A DNA stretch of 64,000 nt, from NCBI GenBank assembly GCA_033030425.1, contig JAUFSD010000024.1, positions 124,001-188,000 on the forward strand, read 5' to 3'. This DNA comes from Verpa conica. Taxonomy: Eukaryota > Ascomycota > Pezizomycetes > Pezizales > Morchellaceae. Of this stretch, positions 24,048 through 35,611 are shown in pieces. The notes beneath the pieces were generated by a model. The model ran no database searches. It had not been told where the DNA came from and saw only the letters and a list, made by a program, of their open reading frames with translations. How positions within the stretch are numbered: the stretch's first letter is position 1; every line of letters begins with the position of its first letter. The position numbers were made by a program, and so were the translations under genes.

Positions 24048-25421
24048 CTATGCATGTACTTTTGACCCCAAGTGCATCTTCATACCGTACGCACTCTTGA
24101 ATTTCTTTGAACACAGTGGACAAGTTTTGTTAGATTCAGCATCACTAATGCCACTAGGCTCCCCGACATCTGGGACATTTTCCACCTGCGGTATATCAAA
24201 CTTAAGACTAGGTTCCCAGATGTACCATCCGCCTATAGGAGATTCGTAGATTTGTCCCGTCATATACTGAAAGTGTGTAGGTGGTGGGTTATTGATCGCT
24301 CCAGAATAACCATACCACCCGTTGTACGTGGGATAATAAGTATGGGCCTCAATAGTGCGGTAGCCTAGCTCGTCATTGCTGCCGATAGTTGATTCTGGTG
24401 GTGTATATCTACCGTACTCGAATTCCGTATATGCCGGGCCATTATCACCGTTAATGGCGCTCGAAGAAGGGGTATATAGACTGTAGTTTACAGATTCGGT
24501 ATACACAGAGCCGTTATCACCGATGGTACTTGCAGAAGGAGTATATATGCCGGAACCTCCGTCGCCATCGACAGCACTACTACCGCGGTAGTGGAGGGGG
24601 GCGTTTTCTCCGGTAGGTATGAATGAGCGCTCCGGGCCGTTTATTCTTTGGAGGTTCTGACGAGGAGTAATAGTGCCTCCAGCAGGTTCTTCGTCGCTAT
24701 AATATGGGCCTTGAGAGGAATTGCTCTCCTTCCATCGTGTGAAGCTTGAACGGCCGTCGCGGGAGGCTATGCCACCAGTGTCCGGGGTATATATGGGATC
24801 ATTTTGGGGTCCAGTTATTTTCAGGCCATCGAAGTAATCCAGCATCGCCGAGTGTGGGTTACATAAAGCGTTATGGCTTCTTAGCGCCCCTGCGTTTCCA
24901 AATCCGCAGTCACAGTCCTGGCAAACATATTTGCTAGGCGCTAAAGACCGCTCGTACGGGTGACCCAAGTCGATATGATCTTTGAGCTGATCTGTGTATT
25001 GAAAGTAGTAATTACAAGGCTTACAGTAATTACCACTCGGGTAGTGGCTATACTTTCTGGGTGCGGAAGACGGCTTATACTTGTGGTCCAAGGCGATATG
25101 ATTTTTGAGTTGCCGCACAGATTCGAAAAACCCTCCACACTGTATACAAGAATTAACTCCCGTAGTGAAACCTCCAGGCGTAAAAGACGACTCATGCGGG
25201 TGGCTAGTATCGATATGGGTTTTGAGCTGCGCGGCATTTTCGAAATAAGAATTGCACCGCTTACAAAAGTGTACACAGAGATTGCCGCTCGGCTCCTGAC
25301 CTTGGTGGCGCTTGTTCTTGCATCCTTTGTCTTTGTGCTTATAGAGGCGGCTTAGGTTATCGAATTCTTGGTAGCATTTCCAGCACGAATATGTTTGGGA
25401 ATACTTCTTTGAGGGGCCCAT
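24048..25421 (-). CDS. multi-C2H2 zinc-finger protein
   Basis: Uninterrupted 457-aa frame from an ATG. Five finger-like units fill the first 190 residues. The first (CWKCYQEF...KHKDKGC) and fifth (CQDCDCGF...HNALC) end in Cys instead of the last His. Fingers two to four (CKRCNSYF, CIQCGGFF, CKPCNYYF, each ending HIDxxH or HIALDH) are classical C2H2. A sixth finger (CPLCSKKFKSAYGMKMH) lies at the extreme C-terminus. The middle 200 residues are Gly/Ser/Tyr-rich, with three diverged repeats of a YTPS-x-STIG-DNG-x-YTE pattern. Linkers between fingers are long (about 25 residues) and not TGEKP-like, so nucleic-acid or protein binding is possible. It is probably a nuclear regulator; no target can be inferred. 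Confidence 0.8.
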   Translation of the reverse strand: MGPSKKYSQTYSCWKCYQEFDNLSRLYKHKDKGCKNKRHQGQEPSGNLCVHFCKRCNSYFENAAQLKTHIDTSHPHESSFTPGGFTTGVNSCIQCGGFFESVRQLKNHIALDHKYKPSSAPRKYSHYPSGNYCKPCNYYFQYTDQLKDHIDLGHPYERSLAPSKYVCQDCDCGFGNAGALRSHNALCNPHSAMLDYFDGLKITGPQNDPIYTPDTGGIASRDGRSSFTRWKESNSSQGPYYSDEEPAGGTITPRQNLQRINGPERSFIPTGENAPLHYRGSSAVDGDGGSGIYTPSASTIGDNGSVYTESVNYSLYTPSSSAINGDNGPAYTEFEYGRYTPPESTIGSNDELGYRTIEAHTYYPTYNGWYGYSGAINNPPPTHFQYMTGQIYESPIGGWYIWEPSLKFDIPQVENVPDVGEPSGISDAESNKTCPLCSKKFKSAYGMKMHLGSKVHA

Positions 25422-26667
25422 AATGGTTGGTTAAACGGTGGGAATATTCTCCTTTCGATGTTGAGGGTGCAAAAGCTAAGGTAGACAAGAGGTATTGAGG
25501 CTCATACTGACACTTGTTAAGGCATCCCATATTTTAACATCAACTGCGGGGAGAATCCACGTTTAGAGAATCACATTCGGGAGTTAGACTACCACTAGCC
25601 AATCACAGGCTGTGTTACATACGTGTCGGGATGATTAATGTGGTAGGTACTTTTATGCAGCACTACTCGGGTATGTATGGTCCCGCCAATACGGGAGAAA
25701 TCATTGACATTGTCTTAATGTACCGGAACCCGGCCAGGGCTAGGGTTAAAGCAGTGTCATCACGTGTCAGGGGCTGCTTTGTTTGCTTTGATGCCATAAG
25801 AGTTGATCTAGGGCCACCCGCTAGGGAGTAAAGAAATACAAAGAAGATATTGTCTATCTAGAAAAAGTAATAGCTATGCAAACCATTTCTATGGATTGTC
25901 GCTTGATCCACTCTTAGGCCTACTAGTAGTACCTTATCCTTTGTTAAATTATGTGGCACAGATCTATACCTCACCACATATGTAGGCGTCTACCTAGCGC
26001 TGAGCCTCACAAAGGCTAGGATAATATTCTACAGGCTTCTGAATAAAAATAGCTGATTTAATAACCACCAACTAGAGCCACTGGTCACGTTGAGAGTCAT
26101 CTCGTAAGGCGATCATCTCAGGTGCACAGCGTACTGGGTAAGTATCTTTGGCCAACTAATCCGCAGACCCCTTGCTTTCGCTGGCAGGGTAATCATGGGG
26201 CCTCCAATAAGACACCAGTTCGGGACTACATACCTGCTGTCCCTGCATCCGTTACCACACATGATTCGTCTACTAGCAACTACTCCAGAGAGACGTAAGG
26301 GATGGCTACCTACCTACATAGATAACCTGATCATGAAAGTCTCATCCGTGGCACAGACAACCTGATTCTATACGCTTTGGGCATGGAGGGGCCTAACAAA
26401 TCGAGGCGGCAGTGAGGGCCTAACCGCGGGGACAGACCCGGGCAAAGTAAGGGGGGGTCTCTCTCTGTCTTTATGTGTATATAAGGGAGCCTATATTATC
26501 TTCTCACCGCCCTTGATACACAGTCAAACCTGCAAGCTATCATCATCTGACAAACTGTCTTGGGCGTTAGGCGGCCAGCTCTCGTTTCATAACAGTTGTT
26601 ATCATTAGTTTAATCTAATCAGATTGCCGATCTTTTGCCCCTTTGCGCTATATCACCCCCTATACAA
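25422..26667. other. divergent intergenic region
   Basis: About 1.2 kb between the zinc-finger start (leftward) and the next rightward gene. A TATA-like TATATAAGGG lies at 26475-26487, roughly 180 nt upstream of the rightward ATG. Otherwise nothing recognisable. Confidence 0.5.
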
Positions 26668-27952
26668 ATGCACAAAATCATTACCCCAGTAACGCCTAGT
26701 GCTTTATTTCGCCCTGCTTGCAAACATCAGTTGCAGTATGGACTACCCAGAGGGAGTGCTCTCCCAAGATTATATTATTTACAAAAGGCCGGATTCAGTG
26801 CTTCACATAGTCCTAATTTCAGACCTTCTAAGTCACATGCGAAATGGACAGTTCCTCAAAGCATTCAGAACTGGTGGAGTACTTTGAAGGGATCATTTGG
26901 GTCAAAGCCACCACAAGAGGTTATTTCTATAACAAAGGTAGTTATGCCAGGCTTTACATAAGTAAATTTACTAACATGAATGTTAGGAACTAAGTAACAG
27001 TAACCCTCAACTGAGTAAGTGATCCCTGACACCCTTATATCAAACATACTATTAACCCTCTCCCCCCCTCACAGGCATAACCGTAGTGAACAACTCCGAA
27101 CAGAAACCCGAACACCCAAACCCCCCAAAGCCAAAGAAACAAAAAAAGAAACCCCAAACACCCATCTACACCAAAAGGTCTACCCCACCCCCCTCTCAAA
27201 AAACAAATCACATTCTAACAAACAAAAACAGCAAACACCCACCTAACAAACACTTCGACCACCGCCTCCAACAAATCCTCTGCTACTTCTACGCCGGCGT
27301 CCTAAACGGCACCGAACCCGCCTCACCATCCGTAAAAAACTTTATAGCCACCACGCACTTCACCACCGCATTCCACCTCCTCTCGCAAGCCGTCCTGCCA
27401 GAAACAAAACTCATGATCTCAAGCGGCACAGGGCTGAGTCTCGCCACTCACCTCTTGCGCAAAGACTGCATAATCCCAAACCAAGGCTGCTACATGAACA
27501 TCATCACAACACCCACGCACGACTTCGGAGTATACATCGGCGGCTCCGGAAGCACCTCCCCCAGCACACGATCCCTATCCCGTCCCCTCCGCGGCAGAGT
27601 GACCGAGAAACCATACATTACCCGTAAGCCGGGGATGCCGTGTGGTGTTGGGAGACGAATCGCCCAGCATCTAGATGACGGTGTGAGGATGAAGAAGAAG
27701 GCGAGTCCGCATTATAGGTTTATGGAGCAGAAGGGGAATAGGTATGATTTTAGGCTGTTGGCGGCGTTCGAGGAGGAGGTGGATGTCGGGGCGGTGTGGT
27801 TGCTGGAGGCCTTTTTTGTGATGGAGTTGGGTACGATGCCGGTTAGAGGGGCCGTGAGGGATGGGTTTGTGGTGCCGCCGTATGTGGGGTTGAATAGATC
27901 TTCTCCGTTGCTTACGCATGGTAAGGTGCGGAGTGTTTTGAAGTCGGTGTAG
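26668..27952 (+). CDS. candidate GIY-YIG-type nuclease-domain protein (intron junction uncertain)
   Basis: The first ATG of the exon-1 frame is 26668; exon 1 runs to about 26938 and has a basic, mitochondrial-presequence-like N-terminus. Exon 2 ends with the stop at 27950-27952. A GTAGTT donor at 26939 with the CACAG acceptor at 27075 does not keep frame; an acceptor at about 27102 does. After a Lys/Pro-rich stretch, exon 2 shows NQGCYMNIIT, then FGVYIGGSGS about 12 residues on. GVGRRIAQHL follows, then an HYRFMEQKGNRYDFRLLAAF block, and LLEAFFVMELG. This order (G-x-Y, YIG, Arg, His, Glu) is that of the GIY-YIG fold. The catalytic identity of each residue is inferred. Similar stand-alone domains occur in fungi with unknown role. 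Confidence 0.55.
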
Positions 27953-30188
27953 TAGTATGGGGAAGCTTGAAGCTCGTAGTGTGATGAGAGGTGGTTTATC
28001 TGAGGATGTTGAGCATTGGGTTGGTATATGATTTAGAGAGCATATTGGCAAGGGAATTTAAGGTCATAATTATGGGATTCAAGGAGTTTTTTATAACCGG
28101 TTTGTGGTTTTTGTTTCTTTTCGCCTTCTATTATTTAGTTTAATTGTCTTTTGCGAGTTTACACATAGAGAGCATATACATGTAATTACCGATGATTAAA
28201 TTACCTCTTCGGTTAGGTTTATAGACAAATGGGATGTGGAAATTACAGGAAAATAGAGTTATGTAGTTATAAAATATAAAGAACTTAGAATATAGTATAA
28301 TTATTAGGTTTCGGTCAACCTCAGTACAAATGATAATACAGTCCTGATAACGTTAGTTGTGGCAGTGTGGCAGTGTAAACACTCAAGCTACTGTGAATAG
28401 ATCAAGAAATGCAGGATCTTCATTCTACGTGCATTTCCTGAAGCTTGGATTTTTAGAGATTATGAGCTTGCCAAATGTGTTCAACCTACCTCGCGGTAAG
28501 CATTACCAATATAGGCCTTAGTCTACTGAGCCCCTTATGGCTGCATGTGGCAAAAGGGCAGACTAGTCTGGTAGTAGGCTTATAAGCTTATGAAGACCCC
28601 TTCTAGGTCTTATACACAAATAGTAAGGCTTCAAAGCTAGGACCGCATACGCGAATGCGAGTGATATTATATGATTAGATACCTTCGACCTCCGACCCGG
28701 GCGATAAAGTTACTACCAGAGAGATGGATGCTTTTTCTAGAAAACTTAATAACAAACCTCCCGGATTAACCGATTCCAATTGCCTGGGTTTATGAACGCC
28801 TCTTGGGACCCTTGCATATAGACTCCCGGTGGCAATCCGTTCCATTGGTTAAGCTGCACTATCCCCCACTTTGCCTCGGCCCGCATACATGCTGTAGAGT
28901 ATAGGCGAGCTGAGAATAAGCAAGAACGCGACAAATGAGGTAGGGGCTGTTTAAGACAGTGAATTCTGCTGTCGCTTCTGCTGTATTGTGCTCAGTTTGC
29001 CGTGTCAAGTGATATGTAACCAACATGCACAACCTTCTTGTTGCATCCTAAGCCGAATCCAACCCATTTCTAGGTTTTTTCCCATTGCAGATGTTTCACT
29101 AGCGGAAAGAAGGTAATCCGATGTATCCTCGGTAGACTGGTGATTGATGTTTCTGGCGAATGATTGTATGAGATTAATGTTGGTAGATAGGTTTGTGAGC
29201 TCTCTCAAATTTTAATCCACACCCAGAGCCAATTTTAGACCTCTGCAAACCAATGACGCCCATTCTGATCCTTAGGTATGTGATGATCCGTTTCAAGTTG
29301 ATTTGAGCCAAGCTCTCTCTCTCAGATACGGAGTACCTGTTTGGGAGGACGGAGGTGTTGCCCGCATACCGAACAATTGAGCGGGAATTACGTACAATAA
29401 GGTCTAGTGGAAGGTATATATAGGAGGAAATGGCTATAATTCCATGTCAGCGCGATCAATGTAAGTTTGTGTCTAGCACATAAACCGATCACTTCCCACT
29501 CGATATTCATCGACGTCAATAGTCAACGATATGCTTTTTCGACACAGCCTGGGACGCGTACGAAGCTATTTATTATACCAAAAGATCACCGTAGAAGAAC
29601 AGTGAACGGTGCATAGCAGTGGCGTATCTGTGCATGACTTCCGACAAGCAAGTGCGTTATGCGTCTGAAGATGGACGTCACCCGAATCCTTGGGATCCAA
29701 GGCCGGCGGACTGGGACCCGTATCGGCTCAATTGATGCTTGTAGCGTCACGAGGAGAAAATTTTAATAGAGAGGTTGGGCTCAGCACTATATTGGGGATA
29801 TTGCGTCGCAAGGCAGGCAGCCAGATTATTAGAAGAGGTTGGGGAGAGTTTCAACGCTAGGTACTTTAGAGTCGTTGCGCCAAAAGCTTAGCGAGCAGTC
29901 GCTTTTATTAGCCCACTCGGTTCACTCGTAGAGCCTCAACACGTGTTTCCCCCAATGGGTATATCTTATCGAATCGGACCATCCATTGTTCCTGAATGAA
30001 GACGCAATTCCCACGTCACGGAATCAGGAGCTGCGAGACGGCCATGAATCCCGCTGCATATTGTGCTGTGCGGCAGGAGTGCTCCACCTCAATCCCAACC
30101 GCTGTCCCCCATAGAGTGTTTCGATACAGCAAACCTGTTCAGCTCTGGGAGACACATCGGTTTTCCCGGGGGGGTTGGAAGAGATGGA

Positions 30189-30220
30189 TGGGGGGGTTGG
30201 GGGGAGGGGAGGGGAGGGGA
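30189..30220 (+). promoter_or_regulatory. G-tract array, potential G-quadruplex
   Basis: Six runs of three or more G separated by one to two bases, interrupted only by TT and single A. Four or more such runs fit the usual intramolecular G-quadruplex pattern. It lies about 830 nt upstream of the cell-surface gene start. Function is inferred. Confidence 0.4.
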
Positions 30221-30640
30221 GTAGTTGTGCCTGTATGGATGAAAAAAAACGTAGAGGTTGGGTAGGAAACAGCTTCAAACAGTTACCAGGGCCCCTTGTG
30301 CGAACCCCTGTCGTGGACGGTGTGAAGCCCCTCGGTGCGGTTGTCTCGCCAACGCTGTGTGATGCTCTTTCCCGTTTAGGGAAAGCGCAGTGCGGGAGTG
30401 AGGTGTGTGCTGGCTGGCTGGCTGGATGAACAGCGATAGCGTTGGCTAGGATAGTGTTGGCTAGTAGACCCCCGGCACATGCAGCACTCGTAGGGCGTGT
30501 ATGAGGAATAGGGAAGTTCCCGGCCTCTCGATTTTGCCCACTGGAAACTCTGAGGGGAGGGGAGGAGGGCCAGAATAACGGGGGAGGTTGGTCAGTCAGC
30601 ATGCATTTGCCTGTGTTCCTTGCTTTCCGTCTGCCATGAC

Positions 30641-30791
30641 ACCTCTTTTCTTCTTCTCTGCCCTTCCCTCCTCTGTCTCTTCCTTTCTTCTTCGTCTCTC
30701 TCTCCTCCCTCTCCCTTCTCCCTCTCTTTCTCCTCTTTCCTCCTCTCCCTCCTCTCCCTCCTCTCCCTCCTCCTCTCCTCCTCTTCATCTG
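30641..30791 (+). promoter_or_regulatory. 150-nt pyrimidine (CT-rich) promoter tract
   Basis: Nearly pure C/T sequence (TCTCTTCC, CTCCCTCC repeats) located 260-410 nt upstream of the ATG at 31051. Long CT tracts upstream of or next to transcription starts are typical of strongly expressed fungal genes. The antisense reading is an Arg/Glu-rich frame that is an artefact of this composition. Confidence 0.55.
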
Positions 30792-31050
30792 CAGCCAGTT
30801 CTCGTACCTGCATACGAGACTCTCCTCAACCCATCCATTGTTGGTTGGATATCGTTAGCTGCTCGGTTTGTTGCACATACCTCTAGTTCTATCAAGTGAC
30901 CTCTGAATCATCCGCTAACCAGCCCCCTCAATTTCACCAGATTGACTTCGTGCATCCTTTCCTGCTACTATCCACCATCTTACGAACTCTTTCTTCTCAC
31001 GACTGACGATTACCGCTGTTTTTTACGACTCAATTCTTTTATCGCCCATC

Positions 31051-32304
31051 ATGCGGTCACGAACTGCCCCGACTCTTTTGTCGCTGCTGTTCACACTCCT
31101 CCATACTTGCTCCTCTACCCCAGTGCCAGTAGCAGAACCACTCCCAGTAGCAGTAGCAGAACCACTGCCAGAGCCAATCCCACAGAGCTCGAATAGCTGC
31201 TCGGGCTCTGGCCAGACCCCATGCGGTGGTGGCAGCAACCCTAGCCTTTGCTGTGCTTCCAGCCAGGTCTGTTGGTTCGCGGGTCAATGCGGAACCCCCT
31301 CTCAAGTTGGGTGGAACTACCTTACTGCAACCTACACTATTGGCGTATCCACATACTCTATATTCGTTTCTGGTCCATCTGCTTCCGCTACACCAACGAC
31401 AACATGGTCTCTGCCTGCTTATGCAACATCAGTAGACCCTTCTTCATCAAACTACGTCTACACTACTGGCTCTTACACCCCCCCAACCCGTCCAACTGAA
31501 ACCTCCAATGGTGGTGTCATTGGTGGTGATATCTCAGGCTCAAAAATCTTGGTTCCCAGTGTCACTGGAACAACTACTTTCCTAGTTCCTGTCGCAACCG
31601 GAGATCTTGGCTATGGTGGTGTTGTTGGCGGGGATACTAGTGGAGGTGGATTGACTGGTGCGCAAATTGGTGGTATCGTGGGTGGGATTTTGGGAGCGCT
31701 CTTCTTGATAGCTCTTATCCTGCTTTGCTGCTGCCTCCGGAAGGGCGCTGGTCTATGCGGCCGCCGTAGGCGTGAACATCAAACCGTTGCGGTTGACGAA
31801 TCTCATAGCCACGGATACGGCAAAGCAGCTGCAGCAGGGGCAGCAGGAGGATTACTCGGTGGATTGTTGGGAAGGCGTAAAACGACGACTACTACCACTA
31901 CCACTACCCATCACCAAGGCCAGCACGCAGGCTCTCACGGCGCTCAGTATGGTGGTCACTCTGGCGGGCATGGCGCTGTTGGTCACGGTTCATCTGGAGC
32001 GGTTGGCGGTCACCAATCCGGTGGTCACGGCGGCGGTGGATTAGCAGCGATGATGGGTGCTGCAGCTGCTGGACTGACCTCGATCTTCATCACCAGGAGG
32101 ACGCAACAGCATAATATGAGTGAGAAGTATTCAACAACATCATCTGACTCTTATGATTCTGAGTATATCTCGGAAACGGCCAGTCAGACTGGAAGTTCAA
32201 CCAGTTCTAGCTCGTCTAGCAGCTCTAGTTCGAGCAGCAGCAGTAGCAGCTCTGGCTCAGGTCATCCTGGACATTCTGGACATCATCATGCAGGACACCG
32301 GTAG
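31051..32304 (+). CDS. secreted/cell-surface single-pass protein with Cys-rich head
   Basis: Uninterrupted 417-aa frame. A signal peptide covers about residues 1-24 (LLSLLFTLLHTCSS). Next come a Pro/Val/Glu repeat (PVAEPLPVAVAEPLPEP), then a small Cys-rich head with CSGSGQTPCGGGSNPSLCC and CWFAGQCG. A Ser/Thr-rich segment, probably O-mannosylated, follows. One transmembrane helix lies at about 205-228 (GGIVGGILGALFLIALILL), followed by CCC and a basic RRRR stop. The cytoplasmic part is Gly/His-rich with a polyThr run and a polySer run of about 20, ending in His/Gly repeats. The layout resembles fungal wall-stress sensor or adhesin-like proteins (WSC/MID2 style), but the Cys pattern is not a WSC domain. 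Role inferred: wall-anchored sensor or surface protein. Confidence 0.75.
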   Translation: MRSRTAPTLLSLLFTLLHTCSSTPVPVAEPLPVAVAEPLPEPIPQSSNSCSGSGQTPCGGGSNPSLCCASSQVCWFAGQCGTPSQVGWNYLTATYTIGVSTYSIFVSGPSASATPTTTWSLPAYATSVDPSSSNYVYTTGSYTPPTRPTETSNGGVIGGDISGSKILVPSVTGTTTFLVPVATGDLGYGGVVGGDTSGGGLTGAQIGGIVGGILGALFLIALILLCCCLRKGAGLCGRRRREHQTVAVDESHSHGYGKAAAAGAAGGLLGGLLGRRKTTTTTTTTTHHQGQHAGSHGAQYGGHSGGHGAVGHGSSGAVGGHQSGGHGGGGLAAMMGAAAAGLTSIFITRRTQQHNMSEKYSTTSSDSYDSEYISETASQTGSSTSSSSSSSSSSSSSSSSSGSGHPGHSGHHHAGHR

Positions 32305-35300
32305 TTTGATTAAGTTGACGAGGATGTGATGATTTCTTATGTGTGATGATTCAATTCGATCTGTATGATTTTTGATGATTTCTTTTTTGTTTGGAGGATG
32401 ATGATTGGAATTTGTCCCTTTTCCTTTTTTGCTGCTTTATATCATGGTTTCCTGATTATTTCTTTGCTCAGATATGCTCAAAGGTAAGGAGCTGGTGGAT
32501 GTAATGAATGATGACATTGATGGATGGGTGCGATGACGGATGAGTGGGATGGAAACAAAGGGTGGGGAAGTTGGTCTTTTTGTATCTGTTGGGCGGGTGG
32601 AGTTTGCATTCTTTGTGTTTGGTTTCTGGAATGTTGAAAAAGTTGAGATGAAGGTGGAGTGGAATGTAGGGGAATGGGAATGGGAACGGGGCGGAGGTAT
32701 ATGTGCGGGATATATCATTATGTAACTAGCTGTTTTAAGTCATGTCGTCTTTTCCTTTTACTCTAGATCAATAAAGAAAGGGCCTGAAAATTTAACTTAT
32801 CTTTAAAGTCGATACGCTTCCTCTAGAATCAGCGCCATTGGGTTCATATAAAGTTGTCCGTGCGGATGGGAGTGGTGGGGTCTTAGTCTGTGCGTTAACA
32901 TCCACGTCATAGGACGAAGCCGAGGGGACACGATGCTTGGCAGGGACTTCTAAGTAATAACGACCAGCAAGTAATATAGATATACACGAATCAAAAAGCA
33001 ACCACTCACATGAGGGACCTGGACGAATATTCCTGCTTAGGTATCCATTGAACGAATGGGTCAACTATAACTTATTCATTGAATATAAGACTATATTTAG
33101 TATATGACTCGCTTAAAGGTAGAGCGAACCGACCATGATGAGCCTAGCCTTGACAGCAGAGACCAACCCAATATTTCCGGCAATAATAGTAGTAAACTTA
33201 CTGAGATTCTATTTAGGAATATTAAAAAGTATCGTTCTAGAGGCCCTCCCGGGAGGGTATGACGAACTCTACAGAAAGTAGAAAACAAACCTCAACCAAT
33301 CTGTATTCTTAAGTTATTCTAACTATCAAAAGTGTTCTCTTGACTTTTACAAAACTTTAGTGCCTGAGTTTGAGATCATTTATTAATTTCCTGTTTATTT
33401 TTTTAGTGGGACTCATCATACATCCAGGCTCGTCATACCCTTGGGCGCGCTTTTACTATAGATTTTTTAAAGTGGGGTTAATCTGGTTAGATTAGTCTGG
33501 AGGCGAGGTTAGATACTTGGTTGGTAGAAGTAAAGTTTGTACGATGGTATACTAAATTACGGGATGAGAGTTAATAAGGTGGGTTAGGTACTTATGAAGT
33601 GGGCTTATTAATTGTCGCTGGGCCATGGTGATACTATGCTGAGAACAGATATGAATGTTGGTCATCCTCGGATCCCTAGTAGGGAGTCTGTTACTCGTGG
33701 TATATTGAATGTGTAGTGTGTCTGGGAGGGGGGTGCAGTATATTCTCATAACTTTGTGTATAAACTTGTCTCCAATTAAGCATTAGAAAGTCTCGGTAGT
33801 ATCGTGACTAGTACACTGCTGGGGGATTGTAAGAGAATATCTAGTCAACTTGTCAACTTGAGGAATTGAGAAATGTCTTCAAAGATTTTTTCCACACAGC
33901 TTATAGAAATAAATTTCACTTCCCCCTTATGAATCTTGACGCTACCCAATATAGTCGAGCAGCTAGCGAGGTCCAAAAGGGAAGGAAACCCAATAGTATT
34001 AGTTCACCCTGGATCTATATATCTTGTGTAAAAAAAAACCCCCCCTATTCTAGGCAGTTCGAGGTTTAGGATGAAATAAATACCCAGACTTCTAGGGATA
34101 CCCGTGCTTTTGATACGACTATATTTGTAATGTTGCGATAAACTATCTAATAAAAGGTCTTGTCATGAGTCGAATTGATTAAATTAAAAATACACTAGAA
34201 CCTCAATGGTAGCATATGGCCAGTAACGGAATTTTTTTATACTTGTATCAAGGTTATGTCTTTAGCGAGGTAGACTCAGTGCCAAAAATGTATTGGGGGA
34301 ACTTATGCTATTATCGAGTACGCAACTACCGGAGTTCCACTGTATAGCTAATAGGCTAGCTAGTCTCTGGTTAGTACAAAGGCAGCTAGAGGGTTTAAGA
34401 CTTTTATACATTATGTACTTAAGTAAATACACACCAAGAAGGACGAATAAACTCTAGGCTAGGTGATATTTGAGGTCCTTTATTAACTTACTATCAAGCC
34501 TATCTACTTAGTCCTATAAATGCAGTTACAAGAATCTTCATCTTATACCACATTCATAATCGCCGTCCTGAGGGGCCGAGGTTGGTTTCTATTTCAAAAC
34601 TCAATGGGCTTAGTACTAAAAAGCGTACTTTGTAGCTAAAGGGCCTAATACTAAATCTATTTCCAGAGTTTGAATGATATGATTATAAGTTTTCAAGCCC
34701 TGAAAGCCTTTTAGACTAGTTACGAATACTTGAAAAGGGGAACTGTTGCGTCTGTTCCCCTCAATAGATACTCATTGGGACTATTCAATAAATAAGCTAA
34801 ACCAATTTTATATATACTCTCGCGGTTTTATGTGTATCATTATATTTTAAAACGAGTAATAATCCATGTATTTATGATTAATTTGTTCATGAGTAATCTT
34901 TCCTCCTAGGTCGATTATACGAGTGATGGAACGTGATGCTAATGGTAAGGGTCCAGGGATAGAATAAATAAACAAATTAACCATAAATAGAGTTAAAGAA
35001 TAGAAACTAAGAGGCATACTTAAATTTATTAAATTGCTAATATATATCGTAATTACGCTCTTAATCATTCCATTGTAAATATTAACTGACTGCGAGGAGA
35101 ACTCAGCTGAACGATATATCTCGGTCCGTATCGTTATTTTACCAATAAAGCTAATCTTACTTGTTAGTAACTCGAGTTAGATTAGACTTATAGCCTTATC
35201 GCTAGTTCCGATTCTGGTACTAGACTAGGGCCTCTAGCTACTAAATGTGCTAGCTAAACAATTTATAAAGTTTATACTTTTGGACCTTAGAATCAGTATA

Positions 35301-35611
35301 GATGTGAATTTCATAATATCATTTTTTAAGAACATAAAAAACCCAACTCCCCCCCATCATTCACCGATGCATTAAGCATTATTGTCATCCTCATTACCAT
35401 CGGCCAAGATCATAATCATAAAGAAAAAACATTCGTAAAAGAGAAGAAAAAGACATTATCCGAACTAGAGAAATAAAAGCCACAAAGCAACCATAAATGA
35501 CACCGATAGATGCTATATTAGAGGTTACTAGAATAATGGTTAGTTTTTTTTCTTCTCGCTAAGCACAAAGTTGGATGAGTGATTTACTTACAGGCAAATC
35601 GGAACTCTAAT
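32305..35611. other. long spacer without supportable gene
   Basis: About 3.3 kb, strongly AT-rich in its middle. A minus-strand frame at 32792-33064 ends in a plausible hydrophilic tail (PSASSYDVDVN and PPLPSARTTLYEP), but the only splice donor in it (GTGAGT) joins to an immediate stop. If it was ever a gene, it is broken. The remainder is low-complexity A/T and scattered stops. Confidence 0.5.

Larger units (their letters stand above)
27953..31050. other. long spacer with promoter at its right end
   Basis: About 3.1 kb. The left two thirds are AT-rich and contain no supportable gene. A 33-codon ATG frame at 29634-29735 has coding-like composition but no relatives I know. From 30180 rightward the sequence becomes strongly strand-asymmetric (G-rich, then pyrimidine-rich), as the promoter of the cell-surface gene that follows. 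Confidence 0.5.

Noticed and set aside
30024..30788. 254-codon minus-strand frame rich in Arg and Glu
   Set aside because: It is antisense to the pyrimidine tract and G-tract array; its composition comes entirely from low-complexity promoter DNA.
32792..33064. Minus-strand frame with a transporter-tail-like C-terminus
   Set aside because: The only plausible intron leads straight into a stop and no upstream exon fits; too weak to annotate as a gene.
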